Assembly: GCF_039533965.1 (NCBI RefSeq) | Contig: NZ_BAAAUN010000001.1 | Span: forward strand, 2,020,950 to 2,084,949 | Length of the DNA stretch: 64,000 nucleotides | DNA from: Microbacterium luteolum | GTDB taxonomy: Bacteria; Actinomycetota; Actinomycetes; Actinomycetales; Microbacteriaceae | Direction: 5' to 3' | Shown here: piece after piece, positions 43,058-50,933 of the stretch | Position numbering within the stretch: position 1 is the first letter of the stretch | How the letters are laid out: every line of letters begins with the position of its first letter | The notes under the pieces: generated by a model | Database searches by the model: none | Told to the model about the DNA's origin: nothing | The model's input: the letters and a program-made list of their open reading frames with translations, nothing else | Made by a program: the position numbers and the translations under genes

Positions 43058-44728
43058 GTGCGCTCATCCGCGCCCCTGCTCCGCGTGCGTGAGCTCTCTC
43101 TCACCCACGCGGATGCCGCGCACCCGTCGCCGCGCGACGTGACGTTCGACATCGACGCCGGGGAGGTCGTGCTGCTGCTCGGGCCGTCGGGTTCGGGCAA
43201 GTCGACGCTGACGCTCGCCCTCAACGGGCTCATCCCCCATGCGGTGCCGGCGACCATGACGGGCACCGTCGAGGCGGGTGGGCTCGACACGGGGTCGACG
43301 CACACGGCGACGCTGAGCACACAGGTCGCGATGGTGTTCCAGGATCCGGATGCGCAGATCGTCACGGGCACCGTGTACGACGAGGTCGCATTCGGGCCGG
43401 AGAACCTGCTGCTCCCGCTGGAGGAGGTGCGTGCCAGGGTCGAGGACGCGCTGCGCCGTGTCGGGCTGTGGGAGCGTCGCGACGACAACCCCGACCACCT
43501 CTCCGGCGGCGGGCGGCAGCGTCTCGCGATCGCCTGCGCGCTGGCGATGGGGTCGCCGCTGATCGTGCTGGACGAGCCCACGGCGAATCTCGATCCGCAG
43601 GGAATCGACGACGTGTATGCGGCGCTCACCGATGTCGTGGCGGCGGGCGATCGCGCGATCCTGCTCGTCGAGCACAACCTCGATGCGGCCATGGCCTTCG
43701 TGACACGCACGATCGTGCTCGACCGCGAGGGACGCGTGGTGTTCGACGGGCCGGCGGCGGAGATCATCCGGACGCATGCCGAGGAACTCGTCACGATGGG
43801 CGTGTGGCTGCCCACGGCGACGCTGGCCGCACTGCGGCTGCGGGAGCAGGGTCACCGGTTCGATCCGCTGCCGCTGTCGCCGGAGGAGCTGGCCCGTTCG
43901 CTGCCCGCAGCGGACGTCTCGTCTCGCCCTGCTCGCACGACGAGCACGACGACCGAGGATGCCGGTCCGGCGATCATCCGCGCGCGAGGGCTGACTGTGC
44001 GGCGGCGACGGACCGAGATCCTGCATGGCATCGATCTGGATCTTGCGGAGGGGAGTCTCACCGCGATCGTCGGCGCGAACGGCGCCGGCAAGACGACGCT
44101 GATCCAGGCGCTGGCGGGGGTCGTGCCGCCGCCGAAGGGCCAGGTCAGCGTCGACGGCATGGATCCGGGGTCGGCGTCTCCGCGGGATCTCGCTTCGCGC
44201 ATCGGCTTCGTGTTCCAGAATCCGGAGCACCAGTTCATCGCGCACACCGTGTTCGACGAGCTCGCGCATGGACTTCGCCTCCGGCGCGTTCCGGATGCGG
44301 AGATCACGGCGCGCGTGGAGGAGATGCTCGCGCGATTCGGGCTCGAGCACAAGGCGGGCGTGCATCCGTTCCTGCTGTCGGGCGGCGAGAAGCGGCGCCT
44401 GTCGGTCGGCACCGCGCTGATCACACGCCCTCGGGTGCTGGCGCTGGATGAGCCGACGTTCGGTCAGGATCGTGCCAGAGCATCCGAGCTGCTCACGCTG
44501 CTGCAGAGTCTGCGCGCCGAGGGTACGACGATCGTGATCGTCACGCACGATCTGCAGCTCGTCGCCGAGCACACGACGCACACGGTGGTGCTGAGGGACG
44601 GGCGCGTTCATGCGGCGGGCCCTACGTCGACACTCTTCCGGGACGAGCAGGTCTTCGCGGACGCGGGACTGCGCCTGCCCGCGCTGCAGCGGGTCCTGGC
44701 ATCCGCCGGTCTGGAGGTGGCGTCGTGA
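43058..44728 (+). CDS. ECF transporter ATPase, two ABC domains fused (EcfA-EcfA')
   Basis: 556 residues with two complete ABC domains: Walker A GPSGSGKST (42-50) and GANGAGKTT (339-347), Q-loops VFQDPDAQ and VFQNPEHQF (typical of CbiO/EcfA), signatures LSGGGRQR (148) and LSGGEKRR (440), Walker B VLDEPT and ALDEPT. It powers transport through EcfT. Start GTG 43058; the ribosome-binding site is weak. It ends in a GTGA overlap with ecfT. Confidence 0.95.
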   Translation: MRSSAPLLRVRELSLTHADAAHPSPRDVTFDIDAGEVVLLLGPSGSGKSTLTLALNGLIPHAVPATMTGTVEAGGLDTGSTHTATLSTQVAMVFQDPDAQIVTGTVYDEVAFGPENLLLPLEEVRARVEDALRRVGLWERRDDNPDHLSGGGRQRLAIACALAMGSPLIVLDEPTANLDPQGIDDVYAALTDVVAAGDRAILLVEHNLDAAMAFVTRTIVLDREGRVVFDGPAAEIIRTHAEELVTMGVWLPTATLAALRLREQGHRFDPLPLSPEELARSLPAADVSSRPARTTSTTTEDAGPAIIRARGLTVRRRRTEILHGIDLDLAEGSLTAIVGANGAGKTTLIQALAGVVPPPKGQVSVDGMDPGSASPRDLASRIGFVFQNPEHQFIAHTVFDELAHGLRLRRVPDAEITARVEEMLARFGLEHKAGVHPFLLSGGEKRRLSVGTALITRPRVLALDEPTFGQDRARASELLTLLQSLRAEGTTIVIVTHDLQLVAEHTTHTVVLRDGRVHAAGPTSTLFRDEQVFADAGLRLPALQRVLASAGLEVAS

Positions 44729-45558
44729 CCGCCACGACTCCCGCGTCGGCACCCTTCGATCCGTACGCGACGATGACGGCCTCGTCGCGCCACCAGTTCC
44801 TGTACGCCCTGAATCCGCTCGCGAAGGTGGTGGGTTTCGCGCCGGCGATGGTGCTGCTCATCTTCGTGCGGGATCTCGCGACGCCAGCCTCGTTCCTCGT
44901 GCTGGCGTACGCGGTGATCCTGATCGGTGCGCGGCTGACGGGGCGGCTGCTCGCGCTCATGCTGCTGGCCCTGCCGGTCGGGATGCTGGCGATCGGCGTC
45001 GGGTTCTCGCTCTGGGTGGATGCCGCGCTCGTCGCCGAAACCGCCCCGTTCCTGCGCATCGGCGGGTGGACGCTCTACGCAGGCGCCCTCGAGATCGGGT
45101 TCGCGACGGCGCTGCGCCTCGGTGCGATCATCGCCCTCGCGCTGATCGGCGGGCTCACGACGACGGGCCCTGATCTGGTGCGGGCGAGCGTGCAGCAGCT
45201 GCGCGTGCCGTATCGGATCGGGTACACGGCGCTGGCGGCGTTCCGGTTCGTGCCGCGGTTCGGGCATGAGCTCGCGGTGATCCGGGCGGCGCATCGCGTG
45301 CGCGGGCATCACGGCGGCCGGGGTCCGTTCGCGCGGATCGCTCGCGGGTGGGGGTACATCGTGCCGCTGCTGGCCGGTGCGATCCGGCATGCGGAGCGGG
45401 TGGCGCTCGCGATGGATTCGCGCGCGTTCGGCGCTCACTCGACGCGGACCGAACGGCATCTGGTGCCGTTCCGTGCGCGCGACGTCATCTTCACGGTCGC
45501 GAGTCTCGCGGCATCCGCGGCGATCTTCGTCGCGTTCTTCCCCTGGCAGCTTTCCTGA
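44725..45558 (+). CDS. ecfT: ECF transporter transmembrane component EcfT
   Basis: 277 residues, about five to six TM helices (first at about 33-55). The coupling-helix motifs contacting the ATPases are visible: RAAHRVRGH near 190 and MDSRAFGAHSTRT near 230. It links the S components to the fused ATPase. GTG start overlapping the ATPase stop (GTGA). Ten nt later begins the siderophore-interacting protein gene. Confidence 0.93.
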   Translation: MTATTPASAPFDPYATMTASSRHQFLYALNPLAKVVGFAPAMVLLIFVRDLATPASFLVLAYAVILIGARLTGRLLALMLLALPVGMLAIGVGFSLWVDAALVAETAPFLRIGGWTLYAGALEIGFATALRLGAIIALALIGGLTTTGPDLVRASVQQLRVPYRIGYTALAAFRFVPRFGHELAVIRAAHRVRGHHGGRGPFARIARGWGYIVPLLAGAIRHAERVALAMDSRAFGAHSTRTERHLVPFRARDVIFTVASLAASAAIFVAFFPWQLS

Positions 45559-45568
45559 AAGGCGTCGT

Positions 45569-46444
45569 ATGGCATACAGCAAGCTGGTCAAGCCCGAGTC
45601 GGCCGAGCTCATCCACCTCACGGTGCTGCGCAGCGAACAACTGTCGGCGCACTGGATCAGGGTGACGCTCGGCGGCGGCGAGATCGAGAAGTTCCGGCCG
45701 ATGGGTTTCGACCAGTGGTTCCGGCTGTTCCTGCCGATCGGCGGCGACGCGGGTCTGGATCGGGTGCCGGCGAAGGCGAACAAGGTGTTCGGGTATCTGA
45801 AGTTCCTGCGGATCCCCGACGGCGAGCGGCCTGTCATGCGCAACTACAGCGTGCGGGCGTATCGCGCGGCGACCGCGGATGCCGGGGCGGAGATCGACGT
45901 GGACTTCGTGCTGCACGGCTCTGCGGCCGATGGCACGGCCGGTCCGGCGTCGCGGTGGGCGGAGACGTGCCGGCCGGGGGAGCATGTGCTGATCATCGAC
46001 GAGGGTCTGACTTTCAACCCGCAGCGCGGAACGGATCGTGTTCTGCTGGTCGGCGACGAGACGGCGCTGCCGGCGATCGCCTCGATCAGCGCTTCACTGC
46101 CGTCGGATGCCGCCGGCCTCGCGATCATCGAGGTGCCGACGCGGGAGGACGCGCTGTCGTTCCCGCATCCTGCGGGGCTCGAGGTCGTCTGGATCGTGCG
46201 GCCGCACGAGGCCGCACCGGGTTCTCTGGCGTTGGAGACGCTGGGCCGGACGGCTCTGCCGGAGGCGCCGTTCCACGCGTATGCGGCGGGCGAGCAGGCT
46301 CTCGCCTCGGGGGTGCGCAAGCATCTCGTGGGTGAGCGCGGTGTCGACAAGAACGCGGTGAGCTTCTGCGGGTACTGGAAGATCGGCGCGGCCTCTCCGG
46401 CGTCGAAGGCCGCACGCGAGGCAGCTGCGGAGCCCCTCGCATGA
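45569..46444 (+). CDS. Siderophore-interacting protein (SIP-type FAD ferric reductase)
   Basis: 291 residues. The FAD-binding motif is MRNYSVRAY (about 90-98), with NAD(P)H-binding region LLVGDETALPAI (about 160) and the family C-terminal motif SFCGYWKIG. SIP enzymes reduce ferric siderophores in the cytoplasm to release iron. Being inside an ECF operon with an iron box suggests the imported ligand is an iron complex. The frame runs upstream to 45377 through ecfT; ATG 45569 with GAAAGG upstream is preferred. It overlaps the second S component by ATGA. Confidence 0.93.
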   Translation: MAYSKLVKPESAELIHLTVLRSEQLSAHWIRVTLGGGEIEKFRPMGFDQWFRLFLPIGGDAGLDRVPAKANKVFGYLKFLRIPDGERPVMRNYSVRAYRAATADAGAEIDVDFVLHGSAADGTAGPASRWAETCRPGEHVLIIDEGLTFNPQRGTDRVLLVGDETALPAIASISASLPSDAAGLAIIEVPTREDALSFPHPAGLEVVWIVRPHEAAPGSLALETLGRTALPEAPFHAYAAGEQALASGVRKHLVGERGVDKNAVSFCGYWKIGAASPASKAAREAAAEPLA

Positions 46445-47058
46445 GCGGCACCGACGCGGGCGCGCCCCGGTCGCGCGGACGCTTCCGCTTCCCGACGGCG
46501 ATCCTGTTGACGTGCGCGGCGCTCGGCGTCGCGGGCGGTCTGCTGCTGGCGCCGGCGAACTGGATCTCGACGATCCTCTTCCCCGGTCTGCCATTCGTCA
46601 GCGTCGCTCTGGCTGGGCTGTGGCTGCTGCCGTCGGTTATCGCCTTGCGGCTGCTGCGCCGGCCGCTGGTCGGATTGCTGGTCGGCCTGCTCGCCGGGCT
46701 CGTGATCGTGCCGTTCTCGGGCTACGGATTCGGCAGCGTCGCGACGAACCTGTGGTGGGCGGCGTTCACCGAGCTGCCGTTCCTCTTCGTGATCTGGCGG
46801 TACTGGGGAACGTGGCTGCACTACGTCGGCGCGGTGGTCGTCGGCGTCGTGTATCCGCTGCTGGCGTGGGCCTCGTTCAACCTCGAGACCATGCCCGTGG
46901 GTGTGCGCATCGCGTTCTTCGCCATCACGCTGGCGAGTTGCGTCGGGGCGACGGCTCTCGGCATCCTGATCGCGGATCGTCTGCGTCGAGCCGGGGTCGG
47001 CGGGCGGCTTCCGCAGCCTCGTTCCGCACGCACGCCGGCCGCGAAGCCGGAGGCCTGA
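46441..47058 (+). CDS. ECF transporter S component, copy 2
   Basis: 205 residues, about six TM helices, with a hydrophilic Pro/Ala/Lys C-terminal tail. It is paralogous in pattern to the S component at 42417 (first helix, LRRPLVGLLVG loop, RYWGTWLHYVG, final IADRLRRAGV). It is the last gene of the iron-box operon and overlaps the SIP gene by 4 nt. Two S components sharing one energising module would allow two related ligands. Ligand not identifiable from sequence. Confidence 0.83.
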   Translation: MSGTDAGAPRSRGRFRFPTAILLTCAALGVAGGLLLAPANWISTILFPGLPFVSVALAGLWLLPSVIALRLLRRPLVGLLVGLLAGLVIVPFSGYGFGSVATNLWWAAFTELPFLFVIWRYWGTWLHYVGAVVVGVVYPLLAWASFNLETMPVGVRIAFFAITLASCVGATALGILIADRLRRAGVGGRLPQPRSARTPAAKPEA

Positions 47059-47111
47059 GAGCTCGACGCGCGGAGATTCCGAGGTGCCGTTCTTACGGCC
47101 GGAGTCGTCGT

Positions 47112-47865
47112 TCATGCGGCGATGTCGAAGCGATGGCGGCCGCCGGTGCGAGGCGTGCGGGCGGGGTCGACGTGGGCGGGCGGGATGAACCACACTCTCG
47201 CGGCGACGCCGGTTCCGTCGATGCGGACTTCCCATCCGTTGTCATGGATCCGGTGGTGGCACGTCTCGCACAACAGCACTCCGTTGCTGAGATCGGTGGG
47301 GCCGTTGTCCCTCGTCCACCATCGGATGTGGTGCGCTTTCGTCATCCCCGGTGGCAGACCGCACATCGCACACCCGCCATCCCGCTCCACCAAGGCGAGG
47401 CGTTGCGCACGGGTGAAGAGGCGTTTCTCCCTCCCCCAGTCGAGGATCTCGCTGCGCCCGCCCATGACCCACGGGATCACCCCGGCAGCCAACGCCGCCC
47501 GCAGCACCTCATACCGGGCCGGCAACCTGGCCCCGAGTAGGTCCGTGCGGGGAGCGGTCGCCTCTCCCACTTTCACCAACCGGGACGCATCCCCCGACGA
47601 CACGCCCGTGGTCGCGGCGATCAACTTCGCCGCCGACCGGAACCCGTGCTCTTTCGCCAGGCTCCCCGCACCCAGCTCGGCCCGCGACTCATAAGCAATC
47701 CGCGCGGCCACATCCGCGTGCACAGCATCCGCCGTCCGCTGCACCACCCCGATCGCCGTCTCCACCGCGATCAGCTGCTCCCGCGACAACCCCGTCGCGT
47801 CATCCGCACCCGCCCACCGCATCGAGACGGGTGACCGCCTCCAACAATCCAGTGAGCTTCGACAT
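47112..47865 (-). pseudogene. Decayed 13E12-type DUF222/HNH endonuclease gene
   Basis: From ATG 47865 the frame reads MSKLTGLLEAVTRLDAV and stops after 21 codons; continuing in another frame gives WAGADDATGLSREQLIA, as expected for the family, implying loss of a TG dinucleotide near 47813-47817. The downstream frame (from 47822, 236 codons) keeps AELGAGSLAKEHGFRSAAKL, then jumps from LRAALAAG straight to VIPWVMGG: the central DUF222 part (about 170-200 residues in relatives) is missing. The HNH motif is intact (CAMCG, HHIRWW, CETCHHRIH). Two independent lesions support a pseudogene; a sequencing error could explain only the first. A restart at 47822 could still make a short HNH protein. Confidence 0.8.
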
Positions 47866-47912
47866 ACCCCCAGTTTACCGCGCGTCCACCCGACTTTCGA
47901 AGCTTTGTTCGA
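47866..47912 (-). promoter_or_regulatory. LexA-type SOS box and leaderless promoter of the 13E12 gene
   Basis: TCGAACAAAGCTTCGA (minus strand, 47897-47912) matches the actinobacterial SOS consensus TCGAAC-N4-GTTCGA at 11 of 12 positions. A -10 TAAACT (47872-47877) lies 6 nt before ATG 47865, so the SOS box covers the -35 area. 13E12-family genes in mycobacteria are, from memory, in the LexA regulon. The rest of 47913-48102 holds no gene I can support. Confidence 0.65.
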
Positions 47913-48102
47913 TTGCATGCTGGAATATCGCGCCAGTGCCGCAACCCCGAGTTCTAACGAATTGTCGCGAGCATCCGAGCATTCGCCGCATAGTCGAATG
48001 TGCTGGAGATGAGCTCCGCTGATTCACCAGCACTCGTAGACCGCCGCCCGATGGCCCGGATGCGCCGCCGCGACCGCGGCACCGCGGCACCGCGGCAGGC
48101 CC

Positions 48103-48414
48103 TTACACCAGGTCGAAGAGCCGACCGAGTCGAAACGGCGGCAGGGTTCGCATCTGGGAGATTGCGTGGAACCTCGCCTCGCCCTCGAGTCTGACCAGCG
48201 GACGCAATGGCCCCTTGATCAGCAACATGCAGAAGATCCCGTCGTACCAGGAAATCGCCTGGCCGAGGGAAGCCCGTTGCGCCCAGGAATGAACCATGAG
48301 CCACGCAAGGAATGCAATGGGAATCAGTACCCAAAGAGCCAACCCGCGCACGATCAGAAGAAAGAACCAGCCGAGACCTTGAAAGAACTTCGCCACGTCA
48401 TCCCCGCCGATCAT
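48103..48414 (-). CDS. Small membrane protein of unknown function in a lower-GC patch
   Basis: 103 residues from ATG 48414; two hydrophobic stretches at about 11-37 (GWFFLLIVRGLALWVLIPIA region) and about 50-62 (ISWYDGIFCML), then a basic C-terminus. I do not recognise a family. A GTG six codons in (48396) has GGGG 8 nt upstream and could be the start. A longer frame to 48510 is unlikely because it runs into the fadE-type terminator. Base composition is visibly lower in GC than neighbours and codon use is mixed (AAA, GAA, AAT), suggesting acquisition from elsewhere. Confidence 0.5.
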   Translation of the reverse strand: MIGGDDVAKFFQGLGWFFLLIVRGLALWVLIPIAFLAWLMVHSWAQRASLGQAISWYDGIFCMLLIKGPLRPLVRLEGEARFHAISQMRTLPPFRLGRLFDLV

Positions 48415-48490
48415 GCTTTTGCGCTTCACTCTAGATGCGCGGGATGCTGCGGCAGGAGCACCGAGGGCAGCGTCAGCACCCACGCACAGA

Positions 48491-48525
48491 AGCGCACGTC
48501 CGGGAACCATCCCCGAACGTGCGCT
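48491..48525 (-). terminator. Terminator after the acyl-CoA dehydrogenase gene
   Basis: AGCGCACGT (48491-48499) pairs with ACGTGCGCT (48517-48525); after one mismatch CGGG (48501-48504) pairs with CCCG (48512-48515) around a 7-nt loop. It begins 24 nt downstream of the stop codon. Confidence 0.75.
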
Positions 48526-48549
48526 CCCGATGCAGATCAGATCGCAGCC

Positions 48550-49713
48550 CTACCGCTTCCCCGCGATCTGCCGTCCGACGATCTCGCGCATGATCTCGTT
48601 CGTGCCGCCATAGATGCGGTGCACGCGGGCGTCGAGGAAGGCACGGGCGATCGGATACTCGGTGATGTAGCCGTAGCCTCCGTGCAGCTGCACGCCGGTG
48701 TCGAGCACCTCCCACTCGCGTTCGGTCGCCCAGAACTTGACCTTCGCGGCCTCTTCGGCCGAGAGCTTGCCCTTCGAGTACGCGAGCAGTGCGCGGTCGA
48801 TGTAGGCCCAGAGCGCGTCGACCGTGGTGGCCATGTCGGCGATCTTGAAACGGGTGTTCTGGAAGTCGATGATCCGCTCGCCGAAGGCCTCGCGGTCCTT
48901 CGTGTACGCGACGGTCCAGTCGAGCGCGGCCTGCGCGGCCGCAGCTCCGGCGACGCCGATCGACAGCCGCTCGAGGGGAAGGTTCATCATGAGCTGCACG
49001 AAGCCCTTGCCCTCGACGCCACCGATGAGGTTCTCCTCTGGCACGAACACGTCGCTGAACGACAGCTCGGCGGTGTCGTGACCCTGGAAGCCCATCTTGT
49101 GCAGCTTCTTGCCGTGGTCGAAGCCCTCCATGCCGTTCTCGATCAGCACGAGGCTGAACGCGTCGGGACGGTTGCCCTCGCCCGTCTTCACGAACGTGAC
49201 GACGAGATCGGCGGTCGCGCCGGAGGAGATGAACGTCTTCGCACCGTTGACGATGTAGCCGCCGTCCACCTTCTTCGCGGTGGTCTTGATGCCACGGAGG
49301 TCGGATCCGGCACCGGGCTCGGTCATGGCGAGAGCGCCGACAACCTCACCGGTGGCCATGCGGGGCAGCCACTTCTCCTTCTGCTCCTGCGTGCCCATGT
49401 GCACGAGGTACGGCACGGCCAGGTCATCCTGGATGCCGAACGCGCCGGCGAGCGAACCCGCACCGGCCGCGATGACCTCTTCGTTCACGACGGCACGGAA
49501 GCGGTAATCCTGCAGCATCCCGGCGCCGCCGAACTCCTCGGGAACCGACAGGCCGATGATCCCGGCCTCGCCCGCGGCGAGCATCGTGGCCCGGTCGACC
49601 TCGCCGTCGGCGTTCCACTTCTCGATCGTCTCGTTGGTGACGTAGCGCTTGACGAAATCCTTGACGAGGTCGCGGAATGCCTCGTGATCCTCTTCGTAGA
49701 TGTCGCGTTCCAT
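48550..49713 (-). CDS. Acyl-CoA dehydrogenase
   Basis: 387 residues, standard length. Motifs: AMTEPGAGSDLRGIKT (FAD/substrate loop), DREAFGERIIDFQNTRFKIADMAT (about 270-295), QLHGGYGYITEYPIARAFLDAR, and the C-terminal RIYGGTNEIMREIVGR. The catalytic base is expected in the YGGTNEIMRE stretch as in medium-chain enzymes. It desaturates an acyl-CoA in beta-oxidation or amino-acid degradation, passing electrons to ETF. ATG 49713 follows AGGAGG by 7 nt. Monocistronic, with its own terminator. Confidence 0.94.
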   Translation of the reverse strand: MERDIYEEDHEAFRDLVKDFVKRYVTNETIEKWNADGEVDRATMLAAGEAGIIGLSVPEEFGGAGMLQDYRFRAVVNEEVIAAGAGSLAGAFGIQDDLAVPYLVHMGTQEQKEKWLPRMATGEVVGALAMTEPGAGSDLRGIKTTAKKVDGGYIVNGAKTFISSGATADLVVTFVKTGEGNRPDAFSLVLIENGMEGFDHGKKLHKMGFQGHDTAELSFSDVFVPEENLIGGVEGKGFVQLMMNLPLERLSIGVAGAAAAQAALDWTVAYTKDREAFGERIIDFQNTRFKIADMATTVDALWAYIDRALLAYSKGKLSAEEAAKVKFWATEREWEVLDTGVQLHGGYGYITEYPIARAFLDARVHRIYGGTNEIMREIVGRQIAGKR

Positions 49714-49796
49714 GCGATCCTCCTGAACGTGTCGTGCCTCATTGCTCCGGCGATTCTATGTCCGGATGCCGACGCACAGCAGGTCATTGTGAGAAT

Positions 49797-49840
49797 GCAT
49801 CCCACAGAAGGTGACACTGGGTACCGCGCTTGTGGGATGC
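49797..49840. promoter_or_regulatory. Perfect 10-bp inverted repeat upstream of the acyl-CoA dehydrogenase
   Basis: GCATCCCACA (49797-49806) and TGTGGGATGC (49831-49840) are perfect arms 24 nt apart. It lies 84-127 nt upstream of the dehydrogenase start and 25 nt past the VanY-type stop. It may be a terminator with a large loop or an operator. Confidence 0.4.
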
Positions 49841-49864
49841 CGCAAACCCGGCAGTCCGGCCGGG

Positions 49865-50806
49865 TCAGTAGGCGTAGTCGGGCGCCGCGGGCAGCCCGAA
49901 GAACTCCTCGAGCGTGTGGAATCCGCCCGCGTGATAGGCGGCAGCGATGTCGACGCCGACATAGCGCAGGTGCCACGGCTCGGGCGAATATCCGGTCACC
50001 GGGGTGCCGACGCCCTCGTAGCGGACGATGAACCCGTACTCCCAAGCGTGCGCAGCGACCCAGTCGCTCTGCGCCGTGGCGCCGAAGTCGTCGAGCCCTC
50101 CGCAGCCCCCTCCGCACGCGACGACGTCGAGCGCGAGCCCCGTCTGATGCTCGCTGTGGCCGGGCCTGGCCGAACCGGCATCCGCTCCCTCCTGCCCCTC
50201 GGCGCGGACATGCGAATCGTACGTCGACACCTGCAGGCTGTAGGACCGGTAGCCGTTGTTCGCCCCGATGACCCCGACGCCGGACGCCGAGGCCGCATCG
50301 GCCATCTGGCCGACGGCGACCGCGACGTCCGAGCGCACGAGCCCGGAGAGCGTCGTCATCTGCAGGGGCACCGAATCCAGCGACGCAGGCTCGAACTCGA
50401 TCGGATCCAGCGGGCGGGTCTTGTTGACGACCACCCAGAGCCGCGACGGATCGCTGAGCGAGATGCACGGCGCATTCCCCGCGACGACAGCAGCACGGAA
50501 GTTCTCGCCCCCGCCGAAGCCGGCGATCGTCGCCGCATCGTCGCCGCTCGCGAGAGACTCCAGCACCGAGGGCTCGGCGCACGGATCGGCCGCGATGGTC
50601 GCGCCCACCTTCACCGTCGGCACCTGCACCACCGCGACCGGCTCCGGCATCGACGCGGGCTCGACTGACGTGTCCATCGGTGCGGACGCGATGGAGAACA
50701 GCATCCCGATCGCGGTCACGGCGACACCGATGGGCAGTGCGGGACCGCGGATCGGGGAGCGCGGAGCCGCGTGCTGGGCGTGCGGCGAGGAAAGCATCGC
50801 TCCCAT
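49865..50806 (-). CDS. VanY-type D-alanyl-D-alanine carboxypeptidase (peptidase M15B)
   Basis: 313 residues. An N-terminal hydrophobic segment (about 23-42) anchors or secretes it. The zinc-peptidase motifs are SEHQTGLALDV with His220 and Asp227, and EPWHLRYV with Glu276 and His279. It likely trims D-Ala from peptidoglycan stem peptides outside the cell. An insertion with CGGGCGG (231-237) directly after the zinc motif, plus Cys76 and Cys114, suggests disulfides. The start may be ATG 50806 or the ATG three codons later. Divergent from the radical SAM gene. Confidence 0.92.
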   Translation of the reverse strand: MGAMLSSPHAQHAAPRSPIRGPALPIGVAVTAIGMLFSIASAPMDTSVEPASMPEPVAVVQVPTVKVGATIAADPCAEPSVLESLASGDDAATIAGFGGGENFRAAVVAGNAPCISLSDPSRLWVVVNKTRPLDPIEFEPASLDSVPLQMTTLSGLVRSDVAVAVGQMADAASASGVGVIGANNGYRSYSLQVSTYDSHVRAEGQEGADAGSARPGHSEHQTGLALDVVACGGGCGGLDDFGATAQSDWVAAHAWEYGFIVRYEGVGTPVTGYSPEPWHLRYVGVDIAAAYHAGGFHTLEEFFGLPAAPDYAY

Positions 50807-50910
50807 TCTCCCCCGATACGGCCATCACGCGAGTACGGGTTGCGACATACCGCTACTTCAAGCCATCTGTGGATGATGGCACATTACTTCGAATCTCGCT
50901 TGCGTTAACT

Positions 50911-50926
50911 TCGTTCACATGTTCGA
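50911..50926 (+). promoter_or_regulatory. LexA-like SOS box before the Rv2578c-type radical SAM gene
   Basis: TCGTTCACATGTTCGA has a perfect right half (GTTCGA) and a left half with two mismatches against TCGAAC-N4-GTTCGA. It sits 8 nt before ATG 50934, just after a possible -10 (TAACTT, 50906-50911), where a repressor would block initiation. From memory Rv2578c itself belongs to the mycobacterial SOS set. Confidence 0.45.
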
Positions 50927-50933
50927 ATGAAGC

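Noticed and set aside
48070..48095. Short tandem GCGGCACC repeat, considered as a CRISPR or VNTR start
   Set aside because: Only about two and a half 8-bp units with no spacers; too short to be meaningful.
47954..48334. 126-residue minus-strand frame in the lower-GC patch
   Set aside because: It overlaps the better-supported small membrane protein, has no domain or hydrophobic pattern and no ribosome-binding site.
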